Part shown: one piece after another, positions 50,277 through 59,047 of the stretch | Numbering within the stretch: the stretch's first letter is position 1 | Layout of the letters: the number at the start of each line of letters is the position of its first letter | Source: Microlunatus speluncae | GTDB taxonomy: Bacteria > Actinomycetota > Actinomycetes > Propionibacteriales > Propionibacteriaceae | Assembly (NCBI RefSeq): GCF_009299835.1 | Contig: NZ_VKCZ01000002.1 | Span: forward strand, 124,001 to 188,000 | DNA length: 64,000 bases | Direction: 5' to 3' | Notes under the pieces: generated by a model | Told to the model about the DNA's origin: nothing | Seen by the model: only the letters and a program-made list of their open reading frames with translations | Databases searched by the model: none | Translations under genes and position numbers: made by a program

Positions 50277-53200
50277 TCAGCCGTCGCGACGCGGACTCTG
50301 CTCGACCGGGAACACCGTGTCCCGCTCGTCGGCCCGCTCAGCCGGCGGCGCCGCCGCCTGCTCGGGCGCCGCGGCGGCCGCGCCACCCTGATCGGGCGGT
50401 GCCGCGTTGGGATCGACCGGGGTCGACTCCGGCGGCTTGTAGCCGATCTTGGACACCAGGCTGTAGAGGACCGGGACCAGCAGCAGGGTCAGGATGGTCG
50501 ACGACACCAGGCCACCGATCACCACCACGGCCAGCGGCCGGGAGATGAAGACGCCGCCGCCGGTCAGCCCGAACGCCATCGGGGTCAGCGCACAGATCGT
50601 CGCCGCCGCCGTCATGATGATCGGCCGCAGCCGGAGTCGGGCGCCGTCGATGATCGCGGCCTGCGGTTCGGCGCCCCGTTCCCGGTAGTGGTTGATCAAG
50701 TCGATCAGCACGATCGCGTTGGTGACGACGATGCCGATCAACATCAACAAGCCGACCATCGCCGGCACGCCGAGCGCAGTGTTGGTGGCCAGCAGGCCGA
50801 CCAGGGCGCCGGTCGCGGCGAACGGGATGGACACCAGCAGGATCAGCGGCTGCAGCAGGCTGCGGAACGTCGCCACCATGATGATGAAGACCAGCACGAT
50901 CGCCAGCAGCATCGCCAGGCCGAGCTGGACGAACGCCTCCTGCTGCTCGGTCGACGCGCCACCCTGCTCCACCGAGACACCGGCCGGCAGGTCGACGCCG
51001 TTCACGTTCGACATCAGCGCGGCCGAGACCGCTCCGAGATCGGCGCCGGTCGGCGTCGCCGTGATCGTCACCGCCCGCTGCCCGTCGACGTGCTTGACCG
51101 ACACCGGGGTCTGCTCCTTCACCACCTTGGCGACATCGCCGACGGTGATCGCCCGTGCCTTCAGGTCGGCCAGGTCCTGCTGCTCCTCGGCGAGCGCCTT
51201 CTGCTCGTCGGCGAGGGCCTCCTGATCATCGGCGATCGCGTCACCCTCGTCGGCGAGCTCCTGCTGGTCCTGCTCCTGCTGCTGGCTCTCGTCCTCCTGA
51301 TCCTGCATCGCCTCGAGTTGATCTTCGATCTGCTCGATGCCCGCCTCGGCCTGCTTTATCGCCGACTGGAGCTGGGCGATCGCCTGGGCCCGCTGTTCCA
51401 GCGCCTTCTGGTACGCCAACTGTTCCTGGGTCACCGGGGCGCCACCCGGCTGTCCCGGCTGCGGCGGGCCCGGCGGCGGCGCCGGCGGGGTGGGCTCCGG
51501 GCTATCGCGCAGCTCGCGAAGTTGATCACGCAGCTCGTCCAGGTCGTCCTCGGCGTCCGCGCGGGACTGCTCCAGGTCGTTGCGCTGGTCGTCGCCCTGT
51601 TCCTCGGCGTCCTCCTTCGCCTGGTCGGCCTGGTCCTCCTGCTTCTGCTGCAGAGCCTTCTGCCGGTCCTGAAGATCGTCCTGCTTCTTCTCCAGCGCGT
51701 CCGACTTCTCCTCCAGCGCGTCCTGCGCCTTCTGCTGCGCCTTCTGCTGCTGCACCTGGGATACCGGGAGCTTCAGCTTGGCGATCTCGGCCGGCTTGGC
51801 GTTCGGCGCATGGGTCCTGATCACCACGTCGTTGGTCTCGCCGTCCACGGTGATCTCGCCGACCGGCGTGCCCCGCAACGCGGCGGCGACCGCGGTCCCG
51901 ATCTCGGTCTGGGTGAAGCCGTAGTCGGCGGCCTTGGTCAGGTCGACCTTGACCCGCAGCACCGGCCGCTGCTCGGACAGGTCGGTCCGGACGTCGCTCA
52001 GTCCGGGCACCGCGGCGACGGCCTGCTGCACCTTCTCGGTGGCGGTTGCCAACGCCTTCTGATCATCCCCAGTCACCGTGACGGTGACGTCGTTGGAGGT
52101 GTAGGCGGCGGTCGCCGACGTCACCCGGATCTCACCCGAGTCCGGCACCTCGGACACGGCGGCCCGCAACCGATCCGTCGCGGCACCGGCATCGGCCTGG
52201 TCGCCCAGCGTCACCGAATAGGTGACCACGTTGGGCTCGCCGGCCTGACCGATCGTCGACTGGTAGCTCTTGACGTCGGGGTCGTCACCGAGCACCTTCT
52301 CGATCTTGCTCGCGGCCTCGGCGGTGGCGTCGAGCCGGGTGCCGGACGGCAATTCCTGGTTGATCTGCAGCGCCCGGTCGTCACCCAGCGAACCGAGGAA
52401 GTCGGTCTTCAGCAGCGTCGACGCACCGAGGGTGCCGATGAAGATCACCAACGAGATCGCCAGCGTGATCACCGGGTGCCGCAGGGTCCAGCGCAGCACC
52501 GGCAGATAGCCACGCTGCAGCCGGGTCTCCCGTTCCGGATCCTCCTCGGCGGCTTTGGCCGGTGCTCCGGCCTTCGGCTTACGGCCGCGGAAGAACCAGT
52601 ACGCCAGCAGCGGCACGATGGTCAGCGACACCAGCAGCGATGCCACCAGGGCGATCGCGACGGTGATCGAGAACGGCCGGAACAGTTCACCGGTCGAGCC
52701 GCTGACGAAGGCGACCGGCAGGAACACCGCGACCGTGGTCAACGTCGACGCGGTGACCGCACCGGCCACCTCCTTGACCGAGGTCACCACCTGATCGATG
52801 GTCAGTCGGCGGGCCGTGGAGCCGAGGCTGTGCCGTTTGATGTTCTCGACCACCACGATCGAGTCGTCCACCACCCGGCCGACCGCGACCGTCAGCGCGG
52901 CCAGGGTGAACAGGTTGAGCGAATACTCGCCGATCCACAGCCCGATCATCGCGATCAGCAGCGACAGCGGGATCGAGATCGCGGTGATCAGCGTGGACCG
53001 CGCCGAGAGCAGGAAGAGCAAGATCACGATGATCGCGAAGATCAGGCCGAGACCGCCCTCGACGGCAAGGTCATGCAGCGACTGCTCGATCATCGGTGCC
53101 TGGTCGAAGACCGTACTGAAGGCAGCGTTGTTGCCCAGCTCGTCCTGCAGACCCGGCAGGGCCGACTGGACGGCGTGCGAGATCTTCACCGTGTCGGCGT

Positions 53201-54059
53201 CCGGGGTCTTCATCACGGCCAGGCCGAGGGACGGCCGGCCGTCGGCCCGGGAGATCGAGCTGCGGGAGATCGATTCGAGCTTGACGTCGGCCAGCTCGCT
53301 CAGCGGGACCGGACTCTCGGAGGTGGCGATCGGCAGCTTCTTGATCGCGTCCACCGAACCTGGGGCCGAGCCGACCTCGACCGACAGTTCCTCGTTGCCG
53401 TCGAACGTGGTGCCGGCGGGCATCGAGGACAGCTGGGACTGGATCGCCTGGTTGACCTGCTGGGCGGTCAGTTCATGATCATCGAGCCGGTCCTGCTTGA
53501 GCGTGACCGTGACCTGCTTGGTGTCCTGGCCGGACAGGGTGACGTCGCGGACGCCGGGCAGTCCGCTCAGCGCGTTGACCGCGATGTCGTCGACCAGTGG
53601 CCCGAACTTGTCCAGCTCGAGGTCGGAGGAGACGGCCAGCTGGACCACCGGGATGTCGTCGGTGCTGCCCGCGAACACCTCGGTCTCGACGTCGTCGGGC
53701 AGGCCGGACTTGGCCGCCGAGACCGCCGAGTTGATCTCTCCGAGCACCTTGTCGTCGTCCTGCCCGTACTCCCACATCACGGTGATCTGCGCGGAGTTGG
53801 TGGAGGACAACGAGTCGACCGAGGTGACCCCGGAGACGTTGCGTACGGCCTGCTCGATCGGCGCTGTCGCCTCGTCGGCGACGATGTCGGGAGCGGCGCC
53901 CGGGAACTGCACGATCACCACGGCCTGCGGCGCGGTGATGCTCGGCAGCAGCTCCTGCTTCAGTGAGAAGGTGGCGATCACGCCGAAGACGATGATCGCC
54001 AACGACAGCAGCGCAACGACCAGTCGATTGATCAAGCTGAGCCGGGTCAGCAGGGCCAT
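50277..54059 (-). CDS. RND (HAE1/AcrB-type) transporter with coiled-coil insert
   Basis: Large membrane transporter of 1260 residues. Helix 1 near residues 10-32 (LINRLVVALLSLAIIVFGVIATFSL), a first extracytoplasmic domain of ~300 residues, a helix bundle with GRVVDDSIVVVENIKR (intramembrane D-D pair for proton relay), a second extracytoplasmic domain and a second helix bundle. In the second domain a ~200-residue insert (about 765-970) is rich in Gln/Glu/Asp/Lys with repeated DQ/QQ heptads and a proline-rich break (EPTPPAPPPGPP); it should form long coiled coils. No adaptor or outer-membrane gene is adjacent. Substrate unknown; exports hydrophobic compounds in relatives. ATG 54059. Confidence 0.93.
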   Translation of the reverse strand: MALLTRLSLINRLVVALLSLAIIVFGVIATFSLKQELLPSITAPQAVVIVQFPGAAPDIVADEATAPIEQAVRNVSGVTSVDSLSSTNSAQITVMWEYGQDDDKVLGEINSAVSAAKSGLPDDVETEVFAGSTDDIPVVQLAVSSDLELDKFGPLVDDIAVNALSGLPGVRDVTLSGQDTKQVTVTLKQDRLDDHELTAQQVNQAIQSQLSSMPAGTTFDGNEELSVEVGSAPGSVDAIKKLPIATSESPVPLSELADVKLESISRSSISRADGRPSLGLAVMKTPDADTVKISHAVQSALPGLQDELGNNAAFSTVFDQAPMIEQSLHDLAVEGGLGLIFAIIVILLFLLSARSTLITAISIPLSLLIAMIGLWIGEYSLNLFTLAALTVAVGRVVDDSIVVVENIKRHSLGSTARRLTIDQVVTSVKEVAGAVTASTLTTVAVFLPVAFVSGSTGELFRPFSITVAIALVASLLVSLTIVPLLAYWFFRGRKPKAGAPAKAAEEDPERETRLQRGYLPVLRWTLRHPVITLAISLVIFIGTLGASTLLKTDFLGSLGDDRALQINQELPSGTRLDATAEAASKIEKVLGDDPDVKSYQSTIGQAGEPNVVTYSVTLGDQADAGAATDRLRAAVSEVPDSGEIRVTSATAAYTSNDVTVTVTGDDQKALATATEKVQQAVAAVPGLSDVRTDLSEQRPVLRVKVDLTKAADYGFTQTEIGTAVAAALRGTPVGEITVDGETNDVVIRTHAPNAKPAEIAKLKLPVSQVQQQKAQQKAQDALEEKSDALEKKQDDLQDRQKALQQKQEDQADQAKEDAEEQGDDQRNDLEQSRADAEDDLDELRDQLRELRDSPEPTPPAPPPGPPQPGQPGGAPVTQEQLAYQKALEQRAQAIAQLQSAIKQAEAGIEQIEDQLEAMQDQEDESQQQEQDQQELADEGDAIADDQEALADEQKALAEEQQDLADLKARAITVGDVAKVVKEQTPVSVKHVDGQRAVTITATPTGADLGAVSAALMSNVNGVDLPAGVSVEQGGASTEQQEAFVQLGLAMLLAIVLVFIIMVATFRSLLQPLILLVSIPFAATGALVGLLATNTALGVPAMVGLLMLIGIVVTNAIVLIDLINHYRERGAEPQAAIIDGARLRLRPIIMTAAATICALTPMAFGLTGGGVFISRPLAVVVIGGLVSSTILTLLLVPVLYSLVSKIGYKPPESTPVDPNAAPPDQGGAAAAAPEQAAAPPAERADERDTVFPVEQSPRRDG

Positions 54060-54363
54060 GACGGAACGGGTCCTCTCCTACACCTGGGCGGCCCAGAGTG
54101 AAGTCTCCCCCGAGGCCATGGTCCGCACCCTAGCGTTGCTAGGAGGACGCTGAGGAATCCTGACCTACCGCGCGACGCCCAGGCACGCACCCAGCTGCGT
54201 TGTCGTCGGCGTCCGTAGAACACCGCTACGACCTTCTCCTCCGCCTTGCCGGGCACGCACCTGGACGCCGCGCGCCACGGCCAGGATTCCCCAGCACCCT
54301 CCTATGAGGATGCTGGCAAAACCTTACGGATCAGGGGCAACCCTGGCCGGGTCCAGGGTGCGA
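54060..54363. other. 304-bp gene-free stretch upstream of RND gene
   Basis: No coding region supported. A hairpin CCAGCACCCTC-CTAT-GAGGATGCTGG (54291-54316) with one mismatch is followed by AAAACCTT. The RND promoter should lie here; no clear -35/-10 pair was found. Confidence 0.5.
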
Positions 54364-54381
54364 CTCCCCCGTTCGGGGGAG
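54364..54381 (-). terminator. perfect 7-bp GC hairpin after small unknown gene
   Basis: CTCCCCC-GTTC-GGGGGAG, six bases downstream of the stop of the minus-strand gene ending at 54387. No T-run. Confidence 0.5.
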
Positions 54382-54386
54382 GTGGT

Positions 54387-54797
54387 TCAGGAAGCGTCGC
54401 GCTCGCCGGGCAGGACCTCGCGCAGTGCGTCGGCCGCGGCCATGACTTCGTCCTGCAGCGGGCCGACGGCCTCGAGCTCGGGCGGGATCGGGCCGGTGAA
54501 GACCGGCCGGACCTCGAAAGCCAGGTCGAGCATGCGATCGCGGGCCAGCTCCGACTTCCGCTGGGTCATCGCCTCACCGGCCAGCCGCCCGTATTCGGCG
54601 ACCCGCTCCCGCCAGCCGGGATTCCGCAACCGGGATTGATCTTCCTTCATCGCACCGACCAGAGCGTCCAGCGCCCGCTCCAGCCGGAGCAGTTGCGCGC
54701 GCCGCTGCTCGACGTCGAGCGAGATCGGCAGATCGGGCCCCGACTCCTCGTCGTCGGACCTGCCGAACAGCCGCTTGAGGAAGTTCACGCTTCTCAT
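54387..54797 (-). CDS. small helical protein of unknown function
   Basis: A 136-residue charged protein without signal peptide: MRSVNFLKRLFGRSDDEE, DVEQRRAQLLRLERALDALVGAMKEDQSRLRNPGWRERVAEYGRLAGEAMTQRKSELARDRML and a C-terminal helix QDEVMAAADALREVLPGERDAS. It looks like a single helical domain; the family is not recognised. GTG 54788 is an alternative start. Divergent from the HNH gene. Confidence 0.65.
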   Translation of the reverse strand: MRSVNFLKRLFGRSDDEESGPDLPISLDVEQRRAQLLRLERALDALVGAMKEDQSRLRNPGWRERVAEYGRLAGEAMTQRKSELARDRMLDLAFEVRPVFTGPIPPELEAVGPLQDEVMAAADALREVLPGERDAS

Positions 54798-54940
54798 TAT
54801 TACTGCAGCTTTGCCGCCCGGTTCCCCACCCTTAGGTCGGGTCGGCAATAATCTGGGCGAGGAATAAGCCGATGACAATGTTTCGATCCATCGGGCACCC
54901 TGGTTGGTCGGACGGCTGATTCGACTCGAGGAGGTGCGGC

Positions 54941-55426
54941 ATGTCCGTCTTGGCGACGACCGCCGGACCATTCCGCGCTGCCCCCGGAGTCCTGGTCCTG
55001 AACACCGACAACACCGCCCTGCACACCGTGACGGTGAAACACGCGATCCGGATGCTGGTCCGTGAGGTCGCCGTGGTCGAACAGGCCCACGAGCAGCGAC
55101 GGATCGGTCCGTACCCCTGGCCGCTGGTGCTGCGGCTGATCCGCTACGTGAAGACGACCTTCCTGTACGCCCGCAGCCCGGTCTGGTCCAAGCGCGGCGT
55201 GCTCCGCCGGGACCGGCACACCTGTGCCTACTGCGGCCGGAAGGCGTCCACCGTCGACCACCTGATGCCGCAGTCCCGCGGCGGCCGGAACACCTGGCTG
55301 AACACGGTGGCCGCCTGCCAGGACTGCAACGCGCGCAAAGGGAACCGGACCCCGGCCGAGGCCGAGATGCTGCTCTCCTGGCGCCCCCGCGTCCCCGGCT
55401 GGCGCGAGCACGCCAGCGCCTCCTGA
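54941..55426 (+). CDS. HNH endonuclease
   Basis: A 161-residue protein with a C-terminal HNH nuclease: CAYCGRKASTVDHLMPQSRGGRNTWLNTVAACQDCNARKGNRTP, with two Cys pairs for zinc and the H-N-N/H core. This stand-alone type is common in actinobacteria and related to the HNH of restriction-like enzymes; its biological role is unclear. AGGAGG lies nine bases before ATG 54941. No phage or restriction genes are adjacent. Confidence 0.88.
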   Translation: MSVLATTAGPFRAAPGVLVLNTDNTALHTVTVKHAIRMLVREVAVVEQAHEQRRIGPYPWPLVLRLIRYVKTTFLYARSPVWSKRGVLRRDRHTCAYCGRKASTVDHLMPQSRGGRNTWLNTVAACQDCNARKGNRTPAEAEMLLSWRPRVPGWREHASAS

Positions 55427-55461
55427 GCTTGTTCCGTTCCCTGAGCCTGTCGAAGCGCCGT

Positions 55462-55515
55462 CCTGAGCCTGTCGAAGGGGGCAAGCCACATCCAAGACCC
55501 TTCGACAGGCTCAGG
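55462..55515. terminator. 18-bp stem made from two facing copies of the dispersed repeat
   Basis: CCTGAGCCTGTCGAAGGG (55462-55479) and its exact complement (55498-55515) flank an 18-base loop, midway between the convergent HNH and murQ genes; a third copy starts at 55439. It is well placed as a bidirectional terminator. Confidence 0.65.
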
Positions 55516-55536
55516 GCACGTACCGAGAGATGAGCG

Positions 55537-56478
55537 TCAGGAGAGGGCGGGGTGTTGGGAGCTGGGGAGGCCGATGGCGATGCCGAGGCGGCCGTCGGCT
55601 TCGGCGAGCAGTTCCCGCGCCTTGTCCGGGCTGACGCCGCGGGTGATCATCACCGAGGCCGTCTTGACCTCCTGGTTCGCCGCGTCCAGGGCGGTTTCGG
55701 CCGGTTCGGCGTCGACCTGGGCGATCGTGCTGACCAGCCGGATCGCCCGCTGTCGCAGCTTGGCGTTGGTCGCCTGCATGTCCACCATCAGGTTGCCGTA
55801 CGTACGGCCGGTGCGGACCATCAGGATCGTGCTGATCATGTTCAGCACCAGCTTCTGCACCGAACCGGCGTTGAGCCGGGTCGAGCCGGCGATCACCTCC
55901 GGCCCGGGCATCGCCTCGATCGGATGATCAGCGAACTCCGACAGCTCGGCCGGGCTGTTGCAGGACAGGGCGATCGTCACCGCCCCGCGCTCCCGGGCCC
56001 GGACCAGCGCCCCGCGGACGTACGGGGTGCGACCGCTGGCCGCGATGCCGACCACCGTGTCCAGCGGGGTGAGCTCGAGTGCGGCCACGTCCGCGGCACC
56101 GGCCGCGTCGTCGTCCTCGGCACCCTCGATCGAGTCGACCAGGGCGGTCCGGCCACCGGCGATCAGGCCGACCACCCGGGTCGGGTCGGTGTGGAAGGTC
56201 GGCGGGCATTCCGACGCGTCCAGCACGCCGAGCCGGCCGGAGGTGCCGGCGCCGACGTAGATCAGCCGACCGCCGGCGGCGAAGCCCGGCTCCGCGGCCT
56301 CGATCGCCGCGTTGATCTGGGGCGCGACCGCGGCAACCGCCTTCGGCACCGCTTGGGCCGCCTCGGTCATGGTGTCGACGATCTGAGCCACGCTCATCTC
56401 GTCCAGCAGACCGTAGCGGCGATCGTAGGCCTCGGTTCCGAGCCCGTTCACCGAGGGCCGCTCCAGAGGTGCCGTCAT
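55537..56478 (-). CDS. murQ: N-acetylmuramic acid 6-phosphate etherase
   Basis: Cytoplasmic SIS-domain enzyme of 313 residues that cleaves the lactyl ether of MurNAc-6-phosphate to give GlcNAc-6-phosphate in muropeptide recycling. Seen: TEAYDRRYGLLDEMS at the N-terminus, IYVGAGTSGRLGVLDASECPPTF with the catalytic Glu, GIAASGRTPYVRGAL, and LNAGSVQKLVLNMISTILMVRTGRTYGNLMVDM. GAGGAG precedes ATG 56478. Divergent from namZ; regulator probably the RpiR gene at 62245. Confidence 0.95.
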   Translation of the reverse strand: MTAPLERPSVNGLGTEAYDRRYGLLDEMSVAQIVDTMTEAAQAVPKAVAAVAPQINAAIEAAEPGFAAGGRLIYVGAGTSGRLGVLDASECPPTFHTDPTRVVGLIAGGRTALVDSIEGAEDDDAAGAADVAALELTPLDTVVGIAASGRTPYVRGALVRARERGAVTIALSCNSPAELSEFADHPIEAMPGPEVIAGSTRLNAGSVQKLVLNMISTILMVRTGRTYGNLMVDMQATNAKLRQRAIRLVSTIAQVDAEPAETALDAANQEVKTASVMITRGVSPDKARELLAEADGRLGIAIGLPSSQHPALS

Positions 56479-56534
56479 GTCACTCCTCGTTCCGGATCCA
56501 GCGTACGGATCCGGCGTACATGTCCAGCCGACCA

Positions 56535-56580
56535 AGTGCGGTATTTACCCGCACTGTCGACATTGGGTAATTTCTCTACC
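56535..56580. promoter_or_regulatory. candidate operators between murQ and namZ
   Basis: AGTGCGG-TATTTAC-CCGCACT (56535-56555) is a perfect 7-bp inverted repeat, and GGTAATTTCTCTACC (56566-56580) is an AT-rich dyad of the kind bound by RpiR/MurR-type regulators. They lie centrally in the 134-bp divergent promoter region. Confidence 0.45.
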
Positions 56581-56612
56581 TACAACCCGCATCGTAACCG
56601 GAAAGGTCTCCG

Positions 56613-57815
56613 ATGGCCGAGATATCCCCCCAGCCCGTCGCCAGCGGCGCGGACCGGCTGATCGTAGACCCTGGTCTGTTGGCCGGGAACGACCCGGTCG
56701 GCTTGATCACCAACTTCACCGGAGTGCAACGTGATCTGCGGCCGATCGCGGCCGGCCTGCTCGACGCCGGGCTCAAGCTGACCGCGCTGTTCGGGCCCGA
56801 GCACGGGTTGCAAGGGACGGCCCAGGCCGGCTTCACCGAGGATGCCGATCATGATCCGCTGACCGGGCTGCCGTTGTACGACACGTACCGCAAGACGCCG
56901 GCCGAGCAAGATCAACAGATCGAGGACTCCGGGGTCGCGACCCTGCTGTTCGATCTGCAGGACATCGGGGTGCGCTACTACACCTACGTCTGGACCATGT
57001 TCGACCTGATGCTCGCCGCCGGCCGGACCGGGCGCCGGTTCGTCGTGCTGGACCGGCCCAACCCGCTGACCGGGCTGGTCGCCGGCGGCCCCTGGCTGGA
57101 GCCGGGCAACGAGAGCTTCGTCGGCCGGGTCTCGATCCCGCTGCGGCACGGACTGACCGTGGGCGAACTGGCCGACCAGCTCAACCGGACCGCGGTCCGT
57201 GATCAACTCGGCCACCCGGTCGAGCTCGACGTGATCACCGCCGGCGGCTGGCAGCGCGGCCAGTGGCACGACGAGACCGGACTGGTCTGGATCCCGCCGT
57301 CACCCAACATCCCGACCCTGGACACGGCGCTCTGCTACGCCGGTACGGGTTTGTTCGAGGGCACCAACCTGAGCGAGGGCCGCGGCACCACCCGGCCGTT
57401 CGAGACCCTCGGCGCCCCGTTCTGCGATGCCCGGCTCGCCGCCGCGGTCACCGAGCGCGGCGTGCCCGGGGTGCTGCTCCGCGCGACCTCGTTCGTCCCG
57501 ACCTTCCACAAGTACGCGGGCCAGACCTGCCACGGCGTGGCCCTGCACGTGGTCGACCGCACGGCCTTCGACCCGATCCGGACCAGCTGCGTGATCATGG
57601 AAGTCGCCGGCGAGCTCTATCCGGAGTTCGGTCAGCGCGAGGGCGGCGGCACCGGCGTGGACAACCCCGGCAGCACCAGCCACGCCCTGGACAAGCTCTG
57701 GGGCTCATCCGAGCTGCGCGACCGGATCACCGCCCGCGCCCCGCTGGAACCCCTCACCTCTCCCCCAACCCACCCCTCAACCTGGATCGCCACCCCCGCC
57801 CTCCTCCGCTACTAA
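56613..57815 (+). CDS. namZ: NamZ-type exo-beta-N-acetylmuramidase (DUF1343)
   Basis: Glycosidase of 400 residues of the DUF1343 family, whose B. subtilis member releases terminal MurNAc from peptidoglycan fragments. Motifs: GLITNFTGVQRDL, LTALFGPEHGLQG, LLFDLQDIGVRYYTYVWTM, VVLDRPNPLTG, FVGRVSIPLRHGLTVGELA, WIPPSPNIPTLDTALCYAGTGLFEGTNLSEGRGTTRPFE. No signal peptide is present, unlike the secreted Bacillus enzyme, so it may act inside the cell on imported disaccharides. Divergent from murQ, giving a compact MurNAc-salvage locus. GGAAAGGTC precedes ATG 56613. Confidence 0.92.
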   Translation: MAEISPQPVASGADRLIVDPGLLAGNDPVGLITNFTGVQRDLRPIAAGLLDAGLKLTALFGPEHGLQGTAQAGFTEDADHDPLTGLPLYDTYRKTPAEQDQQIEDSGVATLLFDLQDIGVRYYTYVWTMFDLMLAAGRTGRRFVVLDRPNPLTGLVAGGPWLEPGNESFVGRVSIPLRHGLTVGELADQLNRTAVRDQLGHPVELDVITAGGWQRGQWHDETGLVWIPPSPNIPTLDTALCYAGTGLFEGTNLSEGRGTTRPFETLGAPFCDARLAAAVTERGVPGVLLRATSFVPTFHKYAGQTCHGVALHVVDRTAFDPIRTSCVIMEVAGELYPEFGQREGGGTGVDNPGSTSHALDKLWGSSELRDRITARAPLEPLTSPPTHPSTWIATPALLRY

Positions 57816-57816
57816 C

Positions 57817-57876
57817 GCCGACCCGTCACTAACGCACGCGTTTTGACGGCGTGTCGGAGCACAAGTGACGTCTCGG
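57817..57876 (+). repeat. structured ~60-bp intergenic repeat, copy R3
   Basis: Begins one base after the namZ stop. Shares CGGCGTGTCGGAGC and ACAAGTGACGTCTCGG with R1; the outer stem keeps CACT/AGTG and GC pairs but has central mismatches. CCGACCCGTC can pair with GGCGTGTCGG eight of ten. Confidence 0.75.
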
Positions 57877-57900
57877 CACCGGGGTACGGAACCGGGCGGC

Positions 57901-58704
57901 CTACTCGGGCTTCTGCCAGACCGCGACCTGCTTGGTGCTCACCGCCGTCAGCTCGGAGCGGTCCCAATCGGACCAGCGGTGCTTCAGGGTCAGGCCGGCG
58001 ATCCGGGCCATCAGGTCCATCTCGGCCGGCCAGGCATAGCGGAACGGGATCCGGTAGAACCGGCCCTGCCCGTCCGGGGTCACGGTCACGTGGTTGGACG
58101 AGAACTCCTGGGTCACGACGTCGTACTGGTCGAAGCCGAGGTAGCCGCCGCCCTCAGCGTTCGGCGCGACCGTGAACGGGACGGTGTCCTGGCCCGGCGG
58201 CAGCCGGCGCAGGTCCGGCAGCCCGACCTCGATGAGGAACAGCCCGCCCGGCCGCAGATGCGCGGCCGCGTTGCGGAAGACGTCGACCTGGCCGTCCTGG
58301 GTGGTGACGTTGCTGATCGTGTTGAACACCAGATAGACGAGCGAGAACTCCCCCGCGACCCGGGTCTTCGTCATGTCGCCGATCGTGACGTCGATGCCGG
58401 CCCCGCCGGGCTTCTCGGCGATCCGCGCCGCCATCGCCCGGCTCAGCTCGATGCCGCTCACCGTCACGCCACGCTCAGCCAGCGGCACGGCGATCCGGCC
58501 GGTCCCGATGGCGAATTCGAGCACCGGTCCATCCCCGGCCAGGTCGGCGATCACATCCACCGCGGGAGTGATCACCTCGGCTGCGTTGGCGCCGCCGGGG
58601 CTGTCATAGCCGGCAGCGACGCTCTCCGGGAACCAGCCGTCCGCCAGGTCGTCATCGGGTCCGAGTGGCCGGCTCGGTTGATCATTGCTCGCGTGGTCCG
58701 TCAC
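57901..58704 (-). CDS. SAM-dependent methyltransferase
   Basis: Class I methyltransferase of about 267 residues: motif I VLEFAIGTGRIAVPLAERG, then GIELSRAMAARI, IGDMTKTRVAGEFSLVYLVFNTISNVTTQDGQVDVFRNAAAHLRPGGLFLIEV. The C-terminal half is beta-rich and ends with a VAVWQK strand. Typical of actinobacterial small-molecule methyltransferases; substrate unknown. GTG 58704 is preferred to a start 13 codons upstream because of family length, but neither has a clear Shine-Dalgarno. Confidence 0.85.
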   Translation of the reverse strand: MTDHASNDQPSRPLGPDDDLADGWFPESVAAGYDSPGGANAAEVITPAVDVIADLAGDGPVLEFAIGTGRIAVPLAERGVTVSGIELSRAMAARIAEKPGGAGIDVTIGDMTKTRVAGEFSLVYLVFNTISNVTTQDGQVDVFRNAAAHLRPGGLFLIEVGLPDLRRLPPGQDTVPFTVAPNAEGGGYLGFDQYDVVTQEFSSNHVTVTPDGQGRFYRIPFRYAWPAEMDLMARIAGLTLKHRWSDWDRSELTAVSTKQVAVWQKPE

Positions 58705-58780
58705 GGGCGATGACGCTACGCCCCCGCACGTCCGGCGCTCCACTCATTTCCGGCGGCGCGTGTGAGGCCGAACGGGCCTG

Positions 58781-58799
58781 CCCTTCGACAGGCTCAGGG
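58781..58799 (+). repeat. dispersed 19-bp semi-palindrome, copy in 58.7 kb gap
   Basis: CCCTTCGACAGGCTCAGGG followed by AACGAAAC, as in the right arm of the long palindrome at 4212. Lies between the methyltransferase and the R4 repeat. Confidence 0.85.
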
Positions 58800-58876
58800 A
58801 ACGAAACCCGAACGCCCCCTCACTCGGCCACCATCCTCGGTTCCAAACCGGGGTGCGATCGCCGTGAACTCTGATT

Positions 58877-58937
58877 GAGACGTCACTCGCGCACCGACAC
58901 GCCGCAGAAACGCGTGCGTTTGTGCCCTGTCGGCGGA
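58877..58937 (-). repeat. structured ~60-bp intergenic repeat, copy R4 (inverted)
   Basis: On the minus strand it reads CCGCCGACAGGGCAC, then ACGCACGCGTTT, TGCGGCGTGTCGG and GAGTGACGTCTC, the same order as R1-R3. It lies upstream, not downstream, of flanking genes (between two divergent starts). Confidence 0.7.
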
Positions 58938-59047
58938 TTCGGGGATGGGTTGAGAAGTCACGGGGTGGGATGGGTTGAGGGAAGTAATTGACCTCGGGTG
59001 GTGGGGCGGGTTGACTGATCATGATCACGCGCGAGAGAAAGACGGGT

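Noticed and set aside
50688..53966. 1092-residue open frame opposite the RND gene
   Set aside because: Antisense shadow of a long GC-rich gene; Arg/His/Asp-rich without motifs.
54941..55426. HNH protein as homing endonuclease or phage remnant
   Set aside because: No intron, intein, terminase or other phage genes are near; it is a common stand-alone chromosomal type.
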